NCBI RefSeq assembly: GCF_008369295.1
Contig: NZ_VOBG01000018.1
Coordinates: forward strand, 40,508 to 104,507
Direction of reading: 5' to 3'
From: Pseudomonas sp. ANT_H4
GTDB taxonomy: Bacteria; Pseudomonadota; Gammaproteobacteria; Pseudomonadales; Pseudomonadaceae
DNA length: 64,000 bases
Notes under the pieces: model-generated
What the model was told of the DNA's origin: nothing
The model's input: only the letters and a program-made list of their open reading frames with translations
Database searches by the model: none
In this document: positions 16,962-25,514 of the stretch, in pieces
Layout of the letters: the number at the start of each line of letters is the position of its first letter
How positions within the stretch are numbered: the first letter of the stretch is position 1
Translations under genes and position numbers: made by a program

Positions 16962-17000
16962 CTGAACTTCTCCTGAACACTCTCTGAATCTGGGCTGAAC
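16962..17000. promoter_or_regulatory. Four direct repeats CTGAA(C/T)-N5 at 11-bp spacing
   Basis: CTGAAC, CTGAAC, CTGAAT and CTGAAC start at 16962, 16973, 16984 and 16995. The period is exactly 11 bp, one helical turn, as for tandem OmpR-family binding. They lie between the divergent phoP and pcpS genes. Confidence 0.6.
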
Positions 17001-17086
17001 CGGATCGTCCAGTCTGTAACACGTCAGTTAAGTCGAGCCTGTTCCAGGCTACCCATGCTCGCGGTAACCGGTGCAAAATACCCGGT

Positions 17087-17803
17087 ATGAATCCGCTCCC
17101 CGCCTGCTGCACCCCACTCGACGCCCATTGGCCGCTGCCCGTCCCCTTGCCGGGCACGGTATTTCTGAGCACCCGCTTCGATCCGACATTGCTGGTCGCC
17201 GGCGACTTCCAGCGCTGCGCCGTACCGCCCCCGGCCAGCATCCAGCGTTCGGTAGCCAAGCGTCAGGCCGAATTTCTCGCCGGGAGGCTATGTGCCCGTG
17301 CTGCCTTGCAACAGCTTGAAGGGCTGGACTGCATTCCAGCCATTGGCGAAGATCGAGCACCGGTATGGCCGGCCCATATCAGTGGCTCGATCACCCACAG
17401 CACCGGCCACGCGGCGGCTATCGTCGCCCATAAGGCGCAGTGGCGCGGGCTGGGGATGGATCTGGAGAATGTGCTGGCGCTGGAGCGAGCCGAACGTCTG
17501 GCAGGGGAAATCCTCACGCACAATGAGTTGCAGCGCATGGCCGCAGGGCCTCGGGAGCAAATCGCGCAACTGGTGACCCTGACCTTTTCGGCCAAGGAGA
17601 GCTTGTTCAAGGCGCTCTACCCCATCGTGCAAAAGCGCTTCTACTTTGAACATGCCGAGCTGTTGGATTGGTCTGAGACAGGGCATGCGCGATTGCGGTT
17701 GCTGACGGACCTGTCCAGCGAGTGGCGCCACGGCAGCGAGTTGGATGCGCAGTTTGCCGTGCATGAGGGGCAGTTGTTGAGCCTGGTGGCGATCAGCGCC
17801 TGA
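17087..17803 (+). CDS. pcpS: 4'-phosphopantetheinyl transferase PcpS
   Basis: A 238-residue EntD/Sfp-type enzyme that loads the phosphopantetheine arm onto carrier proteins of fatty acid, siderophore and other non-ribosomal pathways. In pseudomonads one such enzyme serves both primary and secondary metabolism. Motifs are present in order: SGSITHSTGHAAA, GMDLENV (metal-binding Asp and Glu), and FSAKESLFKALYP. Position next to phoPQ and nrdA agrees with P. aeruginosa gene order. It is divergent from phoP and convergent with the RstB-like gene. Confidence 0.93.
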   Translation: MNPLPACCTPLDAHWPLPVPLPGTVFLSTRFDPTLLVAGDFQRCAVPPPASIQRSVAKRQAEFLAGRLCARAALQQLEGLDCIPAIGEDRAPVWPAHISGSITHSTGHAAAIVAHKAQWRGLGMDLENVLALERAERLAGEILTHNELQRMAAGPREQIAQLVTLTFSAKESLFKALYPIVQKRFYFEHAELLDWSETGHARLRLLTDLSSEWRHGSELDAQFAVHEGQLLSLVAISA

Positions 17804-17810
17804 CAGATCC

Positions 17811-17842
17811 CTGTGGCGAGCGGGCTTGCCCGCTCGCAACAG
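17811..17842. repeat. REP hairpin
   Basis: CTGTGGCGAGCGGGC / GCCCGCTCGCAACAG is a near-perfect palindrome between convergent pcpS and the RstB-like gene. It is related to the other REPs in the window. Confidence 0.8.
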
Positions 17843-17846
17843 GGTC

Positions 17847-19457
17847 TCAAGGTTTCTCTTGATCCCTCGGCCAACTCAAGCTGAAACAGGCCCCGCCCAG
17901 GTTGTTGCTCTTGCTGATCAACGCCCTCCCGCCGTGCCAATTGATAATCCTGCGCACAATCGAAAGCCCCAGGCCATGCCCACCCGAGGCCCTGGTACGG
18001 CTGTCGTCCAGGCGCAGGAACGGGGTGAAGACCCGTTCCCAGGCATTTTCCGGCACGCCGGGGCCATCGTCTTCGACGTCGATGCGACAACGTACCTGGC
18101 CCACCTGATAACTGATCAACACCTGTGACTGCGCGTGACGCATGGCATTGCTCACCAGGTTTTGCAGGGCCCGGTGCAGGTAGCGCGGCTCAGCCTCGAC
18201 CCAGGCGTCATCCAAGTGGGCCGATGACAGGCAAATCCCTCGCGCCACATTGATTGCCGGGCGCAGCGGCGCTAACTCACCAATGACCTGATCGAGCAAG
18301 GCATTGAGGTCGACCCGTTGGAAGTTCAGTGCCGGCGAACCCTGCTCCAGCCGCGCGTAGGTGAGCATCTCGTCCACCAGGCCATCGAGGTCCTGGATAT
18401 CGCTGTCCATGCCTTCCATGTATTTACGCCGGGCTTCAGGGGTGGCGGCGTCTCCGATCATCTCCAGGCCAAAGCGCAGGCGCGCCACCGGGGTGCGCAG
18501 CTCGTGGGACACCGCTCGCACCAATTCGCGCTGGATCGCCAGCAACCGCTGCAGATGCTCGGCCATACCGTTAAAGGCCGCCGCCAGGCGCCCTACCGAG
18601 TCAGCACCGCGCGCTGGCACCCGCGCCTCCAGGTTGCCTTTGGCGATGCGCGTAGCGGCGGATTCAAGGCCGTGCAGGCGACGCTCCAGTTGCCGCACCA
18701 GCAGGTAGACAATCAAGCCGATCAGGGTCAGACCGATCAGCGCAATCAATATCAGCCATTGCGCCGGATAAGGATTCATCTGGTACAGCGGGCCGATTTC
18801 CAGGACCCACGGCGTGCCAACCATGCCGGCAAACACGCGGATCGAATCACCACCCTTGCCCAGCGCCATCACCGTATCGCCTTCCGCTACTCGGCGGCGC
18901 TGGTCTTCGTCCATATCGGCCTGGTCGAGGGTAATCAGGTGCAGCTCGAAGCCAAAGCCCTTGGCTTCTTTAAGGTCTGCCAGGCGTTTGGGCTGCTCGG
19001 CCACCGGGTAGCGCACCAGTTCATCGGCCAGTAGGTAGATAGTCGCCCGGGCCAGTTGTTCGCTGATTTGCTGCACTTCCCCGGTGAGCAACAATTGCTC
19101 TTTTTCACTGACCAGTCGCAGAACCTTGGCGGCATGGGGCCCGGTCTGCTCTACCAACACCTGACCCCGTTGCAGGCGATTACGCTGGCCCAAGTCGAGC
19201 TGGGCATCGGCCACGGCCTGCAATTGCAGGGGAATCCCCAGCAAGCGCTCCCACACCGCCAGGGCTCGGCGGCGCTCGATGGCGCTCATCGGTTGCAAGC
19301 TGTCGCCCATCAGGGCAAAGGTGCCGTGGGCCAGGCGCTCACGGTACTGGTCACTGCGCACCTCGTTGAGCAGGTGCAATGCCAGAACGCCGAGCAGCGC
19401 CACCAGGATCAGCGCCGCACACATGCCGCCGTAGATGCGCAGGAAGATCGAGTTCAC
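17847..19457 (-). CDS. Sensor histidine kinase, RstB-like
   Basis: A 536-residue kinase with membrane segments at about 9-30 and 233-254 and a long periplasmic domain between. A HAMP follows, then HisKA with AVSHELRTPVARLRFG (His318), and HATPase motifs VEDDGPGVP and GGHGLGLSIV. Closest by order and sequence style to the PA1157/PA1158 RstAB-like pair of P. aeruginosa, which lies beside nrdA as here. The signal is unknown. It overlaps its regulator gene by 4 bases. Confidence 0.85.
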   Translation of the reverse strand: MNSIFLRIYGGMCAALILVALLGVLALHLLNEVRSDQYRERLAHGTFALMGDSLQPMSAIERRRALAVWERLLGIPLQLQAVADAQLDLGQRNRLQRGQVLVEQTGPHAAKVLRLVSEKEQLLLTGEVQQISEQLARATIYLLADELVRYPVAEQPKRLADLKEAKGFGFELHLITLDQADMDEDQRRRVAEGDTVMALGKGGDSIRVFAGMVGTPWVLEIGPLYQMNPYPAQWLILIALIGLTLIGLIVYLLVRQLERRLHGLESAATRIAKGNLEARVPARGADSVGRLAAAFNGMAEHLQRLLAIQRELVRAVSHELRTPVARLRFGLEMIGDAATPEARRKYMEGMDSDIQDLDGLVDEMLTYARLEQGSPALNFQRVDLNALLDQVIGELAPLRPAINVARGICLSSAHLDDAWVEAEPRYLHRALQNLVSNAMRHAQSQVLISYQVGQVRCRIDVEDDGPGVPENAWERVFTPFLRLDDSRTRASGGHGLGLSIVRRIINWHGGRALISKSNNLGGACFSLSWPRDQEKP

Positions 19458-20179
19458 GGTTGCAGGTCGGCGGCAGCTTCAGGGACGAACAAATAACCTT
19501 TGCTGCGGATGGTCTTGATCAGGCGCGGATGGATCGGGTCATCGCCGATTTTCGGACGTATCCGCGAGATGCGTACGTCGATGGAGCGGTCCTGACCGTC
19601 ATAGCCGATACCGCGCAAGGCGGTGAAGATTTCTTCCCGAGACAGGATGCGCCCGGCATTGGCGACCAGCAGCCACAACAGGTCGAATTCGGCGCTGGTC
19701 AGTTCGATGCCTCCGTCGTGCAGCCAAGCTTCGCGCAGGGCGTTGTCCACCACTAACGGGCCGAATTGCAGGCGTCGTTGTTTTTCGGGGATCGCCGGCT
19801 CGACGTTTTCGCTGCGTCGCAGCAAGGCCTGGATTCGCGCCAGCAGCAACCTCGGGCGCACCGGCTTGCAGACATAGTCGTCAGCACCCATGTCCAGGCC
19901 CTGCACTTGGTCCATGTCGTCGGTGCGGGCGGTCAGCATCAGGATCACCCCATCGTAGCGCTCACGCACCTTGCGGCAGATGCTCAGGCCGTCTTCGCCG
20001 GGCAGCATCAGGTCGAGAATCACCAGGTCGGGCTGCTCGGCAATGATCCGTGCCGCCGCCAGGGCACCGTTGCCCTCTATCGACACCCGCAGGCCGTTGC
20101 CTTCCAGATAATCACGGGTCAATTCAGCCAGGCGCTGGTCGTCCTCGACAATCAATACCTGCCAGGCTTCATGCTCCAT
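19454..20179 (-). CDS. OmpR-family response regulator, RstA-like
   Basis: A 241-residue regulator. The receiver domain has VEDD at 11-14, phospho-Asp56 in LVILDLMLPGEDG and the Lys in DDYVCKPVRP. The winged helix ends with SIDVRISRIRPKIG and KTIRSKGYLFVPE. It forms an overlapping pair with the kinase. A REP half lies just upstream, and the promoter should be within 20180-20400. Confidence 0.9.
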   Translation of the reverse strand: MEHEAWQVLIVEDDQRLAELTRDYLEGNGLRVSIEGNGALAAARIIAEQPDLVILDLMLPGEDGLSICRKVRERYDGVILMLTARTDDMDQVQGLDMGADDYVCKPVRPRLLLARIQALLRRSENVEPAIPEKQRRLQFGPLVVDNALREAWLHDGGIELTSAEFDLLWLLVANAGRILSREEIFTALRGIGYDGQDRSIDVRISRIRPKIGDDPIHPRLIKTIRSKGYLFVPEAAADLQP

Positions 20180-20200
20180 GCGTTACCTCTATTCAAATAA

Positions 20201-20243
20201 TGTAGGCGCAAGCGTGCTCGCGATGGTGGTTAACGATAACGCG
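20201..20243. repeat. REP singlet with linker (GCTCGCGATGG type)
   Basis: TGTAGGCGCAAGCGTGCTCGCGATGG followed by TTAACGATAACGCG matches one arm and part of the linker of the REPIN at 50553-50654, with the second arm missing. It lies upstream of the RstA-like gene. Confidence 0.65.
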
Positions 20244-20544
20244 TGAAATTTGACACCCAGCGGCGCTCTGCCGTTTTTCGCAAGCAAGAACTAGGCGTCC
20301 CCCCCTCGCCCCTATATTTGTCATGTGGAGAGGGCATAACACAGCGTGTATCCAAGCCGATTGTAGCAACGGGCCAGCCCTCGAACACAAGCCTGGAAAT
20401 GCATTCGGTAATCGCGTTTTTTTATGATAGGGTTCGCGCCCTCAAAAAACCAACCGGGTGTTTTCACCTTTGAATATTCGGTGACAAGCGGTGTAATGCC
20501 GCAGTACTGCGGCCTACACGGCGATTCGCTCTTTCATACACATT

Positions 20545-20565
20545 TTACCCACAGCGTTATCCACA
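20545..20565 (+). promoter_or_regulatory. Two tandem DnaA boxes upstream of nrdA
   Basis: TTATCCACA (20557-20565) is a perfect DnaA box, and TTACCCACA (20545-20553) differs by one base. Centres are 12 bp apart, just before a candidate -35 element. DnaA control of nrdAB is known in E. coli; a similar link here is inference. Confidence 0.6.
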
Positions 20566-20574
20566 GGTAGTGCG

Positions 20575-20603
20575 TTGCTAAGCCCCCCAAAACGCATTAT
20601 CTT
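20575..20603 (+). promoter_or_regulatory. Candidate sigma-70 promoter of nrdA
   Basis: TTGCTA-N17-TATCTT lies 10 bp downstream of the DnaA boxes. Each hexamer matches 4 of 6 consensus bases. The transcript would begin near 20610 and carry a leader of about 390 bases. Confidence 0.4.
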
Positions 20604-20609
20604 GTAGCT

Positions 20610-20996
20610 CGCCGCCAAAAAAACCCTACATGTAGGGTTTTCGGCAAAAAGACCAAACACAAATCAGACAAGAAACTCAAGCCCTTTCTTGCTCCTGTTT
20701 GGTTGAACTTAAGACGTTTTCAGAAGACCAAACCGCGCACGCGGATGGCAGCCGTTTCAGCCCACACCGGGAGAAACGGTACGGGTGTTGCAGTACAAAA
20801 CTGTCACCCATCAGGAATACGGTTTAGAGCCAAGGCTCTGCACCGAAGACTTCGGCATGGAAGCGGCGCGATCAGCTCCCTTCCTCCTGTCCCGAAGTTG
20901 TTATGCCAGGCCCAGGCCTGCTGTAAGTGCTTCAGGACGGAACGGTGGGCACCGTGATGGTGCCCAAATAAATATAGAATGTGGAGACAACCCCCC
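20610..20996 (+). other. Long, hairpin-rich nrdA leader
   Basis: No ORF with a ribosome site is seen here. Structures in order: perfect 20-base palindrome at 20621-20640; a two-part stem at 20653-20702 (CCAAACA/TGTTTGG outside, CAAGAAA/TTTCTTG inside); CCGAAG-A-CTTCGG near 20845; and GGGCACC-GTGAT-GGTGCCC at 20947-20965, just before the nrdA ribosome site. I do not recognise a known riboswitch. Confidence 0.4.
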
Positions 20997-23888
20997 ATGC
21001 AAACCGACACAACTCGCGAGAACCCGCAGGGCTCCGTGCAGCAGGCCGCCGATTCGAATCTGGATCTGTCCGCCACCGCACCCGGCCAATTGCGCGTGAT
21101 CAAGCGTAACGGCACTGTCGTTCCTTACACCGATGACAAAATCACCGTCGCCATCACCAAAGCGTTTCTCGCAGTTGAAGGCGGCACCGCTGCTGCCTCG
21201 TCGCGAATCCACGACACCGTTGCCCGCCTGACCGAACAAGTCACTGCAACCTTCAAGCGTCGCATGCCATCGGGCGGCACCATCCACATCGAAGAAATCC
21301 AGGACCAGGTCGAACTGGCCCTGATGCGTGCCGGCGAGCAGAAAGTGGCTCGCGACTACGTGATCTACCGCGACGGTCGCTCCAAGGAACGTGCGACCCG
21401 CGCTCCGACCGAGGAAGCGGTAAACGCTCACCCGTCGATCCGCATCACCCTCGCCGACGGCACCTTCGCGCCGCTGGACATGGGCCGCCTGAACACCATC
21501 GTCACCGAGGCCTGTGAAGGCCTGGAAGAAGTCGACGGCGACCTGATCCAGCGCGAAACCCTGAAGAACCTGTACGACGGCGTGGCCCTGAGCGACGTCA
21601 ACACCGCCCTGGTGATGACTGCCCGTACCCTGGTCGAGCGTGAGCCGAACTACTCGTTCGTCACCGCCCGCCTGTTGATGGACACCCTGCGCGCCGAAGG
21701 CCTGAGCTTCCTGGAAGTCGCCGACAGCGCGACCCACCACGAAATGGTCGACCTGTACGCCAAGGCCCTGCCTTCGTACATCGCCAAGGGTATCAAATAC
21801 GAATTGTTGAACCCGATCCTGGCCACCTTCGACCTGGAAAAACTCGGCAAGGCAATCAACCACGAACGTGACCAGCAGTTCACCTACCTGGGCCTGCAAA
21901 CCCTGTACGACCGTTACTTCATTCACAAGGACGGTATCCGCTTCGAACTGCCGCAGATCTTCTTCATGCGCGTGGCCATGGGCCTGGCGATCGAAGAGAA
22001 GAACAAGGAAGACCGTGCGATCGAGTTCTACAACCTGTTGTCGTCCTTCGACTACATGTCCTCGACGCCAACCCTGTTTAACGCCGGCACCCTGCGTCCA
22101 CAGCTGTCGAGCTGCTACCTGACCACCGTGCCGGATGACCTCTCGGGCATCTACCACGCGATCCACGACAACGCCATGCTGTCCAAATTCGCTGGCGGCC
22201 TGGGCAACGACTGGACGCCAGTGCGCGCCTTGGGTTCGTACATCAAGGGCACCAACGGCAAGTCCCAGGGCGTCGTCCCGTTCCTCAAAGTCGTGAACGA
22301 CACCGCCGTAGCGGTCAACCAGGGTGGCAAGCGCAAAGGCGCTGTCTGTGCCTACCTGGAAACCTGGCACATGGACATTGAAGAGTTCATTGAGCTGCGC
22401 AAGAACACCGGTGATGACCGTCGTCGTACCCACGACATGAACACCGCCAACTGGATCCCTGACCTGTTCATGAAGCGCGTCTTCGATGACGGCCAGTGGA
22501 CCCTGTTCTCGCCGTCCGAAGTACCGGACCTGCACGACCTGACCGGCAAGGCCTTCGAAGAGCGTTACGAGTACTACGAAGCCCTGTCCCAGTACCCGGG
22601 CAAGATCAAGCTGTTCAAGACCATTCAGGCCAAAGATCTGTGGCGTAAAATGCTCTCCATGCTGTTTGAAACCGGCCACCCATGGCTGACCTTCAAAGAC
22701 CCGTGCAACCTGCGCAGCCCGCAGCAGCACGTGGGCGTGGTCCACAGCTCGAACCTGTGCACCGAGATCACCTTGAACACCAACAAGGACGAGATCGCCG
22801 TTTGCAACCTGGGTTCGATCAACCTGCCGAACCACATCAAGGATGGCAAGCTGGATACCGCCAAGCTGGAGCGCACCGTCAACACCGCAGTACGCATGCT
22901 CGATAACGTTATCGACATCAACTACTACTCGGTGCCACAGGCGCAGAACTCCAACTTCAAGCACCGTCCGGTTGGACTGGGCATCATGGGCTTCCAGGAC
23001 GCTTTGTACCTGCAGCACATTCCTTACGGCTCCGACGCAGCCGTCGAGTTCGCTGACAAGTCCATGGAGGCGGTCAGCTACTACGCGATCCAGGCTTCCT
23101 GCGACCTGGCTGACGAGCGCGGCGCCTACGAGACGTTCCAGGGTTCGCTGTGGTCCAAAGGCATCCTGCCGCTGGATTCGCAACAGATCCTGATTGAGCA
23201 ACGTGGCCAGAAGTACATCGACGTTGACCTGAACGAATCCCTGGACTGGGCGCCAGTACGTGCCCGTGTGCAGAAAGGCATTCGTAACTCCAACATCATG
23301 GCCATCGCACCGACCGCCACCATCGCCAACATCACTGGCGTGTCGCAGTCGATCGAACCGACTTACCAGAACCTGTATGTGAAATCGAACCTGTCGGGCG
23401 AATTCACCGTGATCAACCCGTATCTGGTTCGCGACCTGAAAGCCCGCGACCTGTGGGACTCGGTCATGATCAACGACCTGAAGTACTACGACGGTTCGGT
23501 GCAACAGATCGAGCGCATCCCGCAAGAACTCAAAGAGCTCTACGCGACTGCCTTCGAAGTGGACACCAAGTGGATCGTTGACGCCGCCAGCCGTCGCCAG
23601 AAGTGGATCGACCAGGCTCAGTCGCTGAACCTGTACATCGCCAGCGCTTCGGGCAAGAAGCTGGACGTGACCTACCGCATGGCTTGGTACCGTGGCCTGA
23701 AAACCACTTACTACCTCCGTGCGCTAGCTGCGACCAGCACCGAGAAGTCGACCATCAATACCGGTAAGCTGAACGCTGTATCCAGCGGCAACCACGGTGA
23801 TGATTCGGTTCTTGCGGCTCCGGCCGGCCCTGCACCAGTGCCAAAAGCCTGCGCGATTGACGAGCCGGATTGCGAAGCTTGCCAGTAA
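20997..23888 (+). CDS. nrdA: Class Ia ribonucleotide reductase, alpha subunit NrdA
   Basis: A 963-residue catalytic subunit that reduces ribonucleoside diphosphates to deoxy forms with the NrdB radical subunit. The N terminus carries two ATP cones (about 33-125 and 147-235), as known for Pseudomonas NrdA, where the first controls oligomer-based activity. Catalytic residues are visible in QLSSCYL, SSNLCTEITLN, and the C-terminal redox pair in DCEAC. ATG 20997 follows GGAGAC. nrdB is not next to it: the gene is followed by terminators and then the convergent flgE. See the separate entries for DnaA boxes and leader. Confidence 0.97.
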   Translation: MQTDTTRENPQGSVQQAADSNLDLSATAPGQLRVIKRNGTVVPYTDDKITVAITKAFLAVEGGTAAASSRIHDTVARLTEQVTATFKRRMPSGGTIHIEEIQDQVELALMRAGEQKVARDYVIYRDGRSKERATRAPTEEAVNAHPSIRITLADGTFAPLDMGRLNTIVTEACEGLEEVDGDLIQRETLKNLYDGVALSDVNTALVMTARTLVEREPNYSFVTARLLMDTLRAEGLSFLEVADSATHHEMVDLYAKALPSYIAKGIKYELLNPILATFDLEKLGKAINHERDQQFTYLGLQTLYDRYFIHKDGIRFELPQIFFMRVAMGLAIEEKNKEDRAIEFYNLLSSFDYMSSTPTLFNAGTLRPQLSSCYLTTVPDDLSGIYHAIHDNAMLSKFAGGLGNDWTPVRALGSYIKGTNGKSQGVVPFLKVVNDTAVAVNQGGKRKGAVCAYLETWHMDIEEFIELRKNTGDDRRRTHDMNTANWIPDLFMKRVFDDGQWTLFSPSEVPDLHDLTGKAFEERYEYYEALSQYPGKIKLFKTIQAKDLWRKMLSMLFETGHPWLTFKDPCNLRSPQQHVGVVHSSNLCTEITLNTNKDEIAVCNLGSINLPNHIKDGKLDTAKLERTVNTAVRMLDNVIDINYYSVPQAQNSNFKHRPVGLGIMGFQDALYLQHIPYGSDAAVEFADKSMEAVSYYAIQASCDLADERGAYETFQGSLWSKGILPLDSQQILIEQRGQKYIDVDLNESLDWAPVRARVQKGIRNSNIMAIAPTATIANITGVSQSIEPTYQNLYVKSNLSGEFTVINPYLVRDLKARDLWDSVMINDLKYYDGSVQQIERIPQELKELYATAFEVDTKWIVDAASRRQKWIDQAQSLNLYIASASGKKLDVTYRMAWYRGLKTTYYLRALAATSTEKSTINTGKLNAVSSGNHGDDSVLAAPAGPAPVPKACAIDEPDCEACQ

Positions 23889-23895
23889 GCTGAGC

Positions 23896-23973
23896 AGGTC
23901 CTGGGCTTAATCACCCAGGACTGAAAAGCCCCCGATAGACCCTGGCTGCAGTTGGGTTTATCGGGGGCTTTTT
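23896..23973 (+). terminator. Double terminator after nrdA
   Basis: Two hairpins in series: GTCCTGGG / CCCAGGAC (23896-23920) and AAGCCCCCGATA / TATCGGGGGCTT followed by a T-run (23924-23973). The second is a strong intrinsic terminator. Confidence 0.85.
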
Positions 23974-24114
23974 CATAGGGGCTTCGCGGAGCAAATGACG
24001 TCCGCCAGGCCTGATACCTGTGAACTCAACACACCTCCCCTCCAGTCAGTGCAGAGCAGCCTCGACCACTCAAAACGAAACACCAGGAAGCATCCCACTT
24101 GCCAAATAGCGCGC

Positions 24115-24141
24115 AAAAAAAACCCCTCATTGAGGGGCTTT
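24115..24141 (-). terminator. Terminator of the flgBCDE operon
   Basis: AGCCCCTCA-ATGAGGGG on the minus strand is followed by eight T residues, 26 bp after the flgE stop. It marks the end of the hook operon here, so flgF and later genes must be elsewhere. Confidence 0.85.
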
Positions 24142-24166
24142 CGGTGCAGGCGCTAAATCGACAACA

Positions 24167-25483
24167 TCAGGTCATCTGAATAATGGTCTGCATGATGGTG
24201 CTTTCGGTGGAGATGGTCTTGGAGTTCGCCTGGAAGTTACTCTGGGCCTTGATCAGCTCCACCAACTCGCTGGTCAGGTTGACGTTGGAGTTCTCCAGGG
24301 AGTTGGCGATGACCGAACCCAAAGTACCGGACTCCGGCGCATCATAACCTGGCTGGCCGGACGCGAAGGTCTCCTTCCAGGTAGTGCCGCCGTTCGGCTG
24401 CAGGCCCTGTTCATTGTTGAAGCTGGCCAGGGAGATCTGGCCGATCGCCTTGCTCTGCTCGTTACTGAACGTGGCAAACATGACGCCGCTGCTGTCGATT
24501 TTCAGCCCGGTGATTTCGCCAGTAGCGTAACCATCAGTGACCGGCGGGTTGCGATAACTGGCAGAGTTGTACTGGGTGATATTGGCCATATTGACGGCAA
24601 TACCAGTCGGGTTGGCAGCCGCGCCGTTATCTACCCACACGTCATTTTTCATGACGCCCGGCTTCCAGTCGGCAATAGTCAGGGTGGTGTTGGAAACAGT
24701 ACTTGGCGGCGTAACGATGCCCTCGAGCGCACCAGCTGTATCGAAGGTCACGGTCGACGCCACAGGCGCGACGGCACCGGCGCCACTGATAGGCGTACCG
24801 TTGGGGTTACGGCCGTCGATCAGAGTGTAGGCCTTCCAGGTATTGGAGTCGGTCTTCACCATGTACTGCACCATAGGGTGCGAGTTGCCCTGGGTGTCGT
24901 ACAACATGGTGGTGTACTGGGTGGTAAAGCTGTCCGATTTGGTCGGATCGAACGGGTTGAGCGCCTGGTCGATCACTGGCTCCGAGGACTTCAGGTTGCT
25001 GGTGGAGTCCACCTTGGTGGACGCCTTGGGTGACAGGTTCGACTGATCGATGCGCAGGTCTACCAGGCCACCCTTGATGATATTGCCGTTTTCGTCTGCC
25101 GCGTAACCTTGCAGGCGCGAGGTGCCGGTGGAGTTGGTGACGTAGCCATCCTTGTCCGGTTTAAAAGTACCAGAGCGGGTGTACTCCAAGGAACCGTCGC
25201 TGCCCTTCTGCACAAAGAAGCCGCCGCCCTTGATCGCCATGTCCAGCAAACCACCGGTGCCGGTGATTTCGCCTTGGCTGAATTGCTGGGAAACCGCTGC
25301 CAGGCTCACACCGCTACCAATAGCGTTGTGGCCGCTGCCCAGTTTGGAGGCGGCGTAGACGTCGGCGAATTCCGCACGGGACGACTTGAAGCCGGTGGTA
25401 GCAACGTTGGCGATGTTGTTGCCAGTCACGTCCAGCTGTTTGTTGGCCGCATAGAGGCCGCTAAGGCCGATATTAAAAGACAT
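24167..25483 (-). CDS. flgE: Flagellar hook protein FlgE
   Basis: A 438-residue building block of the flagellar hook. It begins MSFNIGLSGLYAANKQLDVTGNNIANVATTGFKSSRAEFADVY-like sequence, the flagellar rod/hook N-terminal motif, and ends with the conserved SNVNLTSELVELIKAQSNFQANSKTI region. The middle is variable, as usual for hook proteins. Last gene of the flgBCDE set; a terminator follows directly. AGGAGAG precedes the start. Confidence 0.96.
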   Translation of the reverse strand: MSFNIGLSGLYAANKQLDVTGNNIANVATTGFKSSRAEFADVYAASKLGSGHNAIGSGVSLAAVSQQFSQGEITGTGGLLDMAIKGGGFFVQKGSDGSLEYTRSGTFKPDKDGYVTNSTGTSRLQGYAADENGNIIKGGLVDLRIDQSNLSPKASTKVDSTSNLKSSEPVIDQALNPFDPTKSDSFTTQYTTMLYDTQGNSHPMVQYMVKTDSNTWKAYTLIDGRNPNGTPISGAGAVAPVASTVTFDTAGALEGIVTPPSTVSNTTLTIADWKPGVMKNDVWVDNGAAANPTGIAVNMANITQYNSASYRNPPVTDGYATGEITGLKIDSSGVMFATFSNEQSKAIGQISLASFNNEQGLQPNGGTTWKETFASGQPGYDAPESGTLGSVIANSLENSNVNLTSELVELIKAQSNFQANSKTISTESTIMQTIIQMT

Positions 25484-25514
25484 GTTTCTCTCCTCTTGCC
25501 GAATTTAGCCGGCT

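Noticed and set aside
20915..20935. Possible GacA box (TGTAAG...CTTCAGG) in the nrdA leader
   Set aside because: The second half does not match CTTACA and the spacing is wrong; no rsmX/Y/Z-like RNA follows.
20901..23525. 874-codon open frame on the minus strand
   Set aside because: It is exactly antisense to nrdA, has low-complexity His/Gln/Val-rich composition and no domain; a shadow frame of a high-GC gene.
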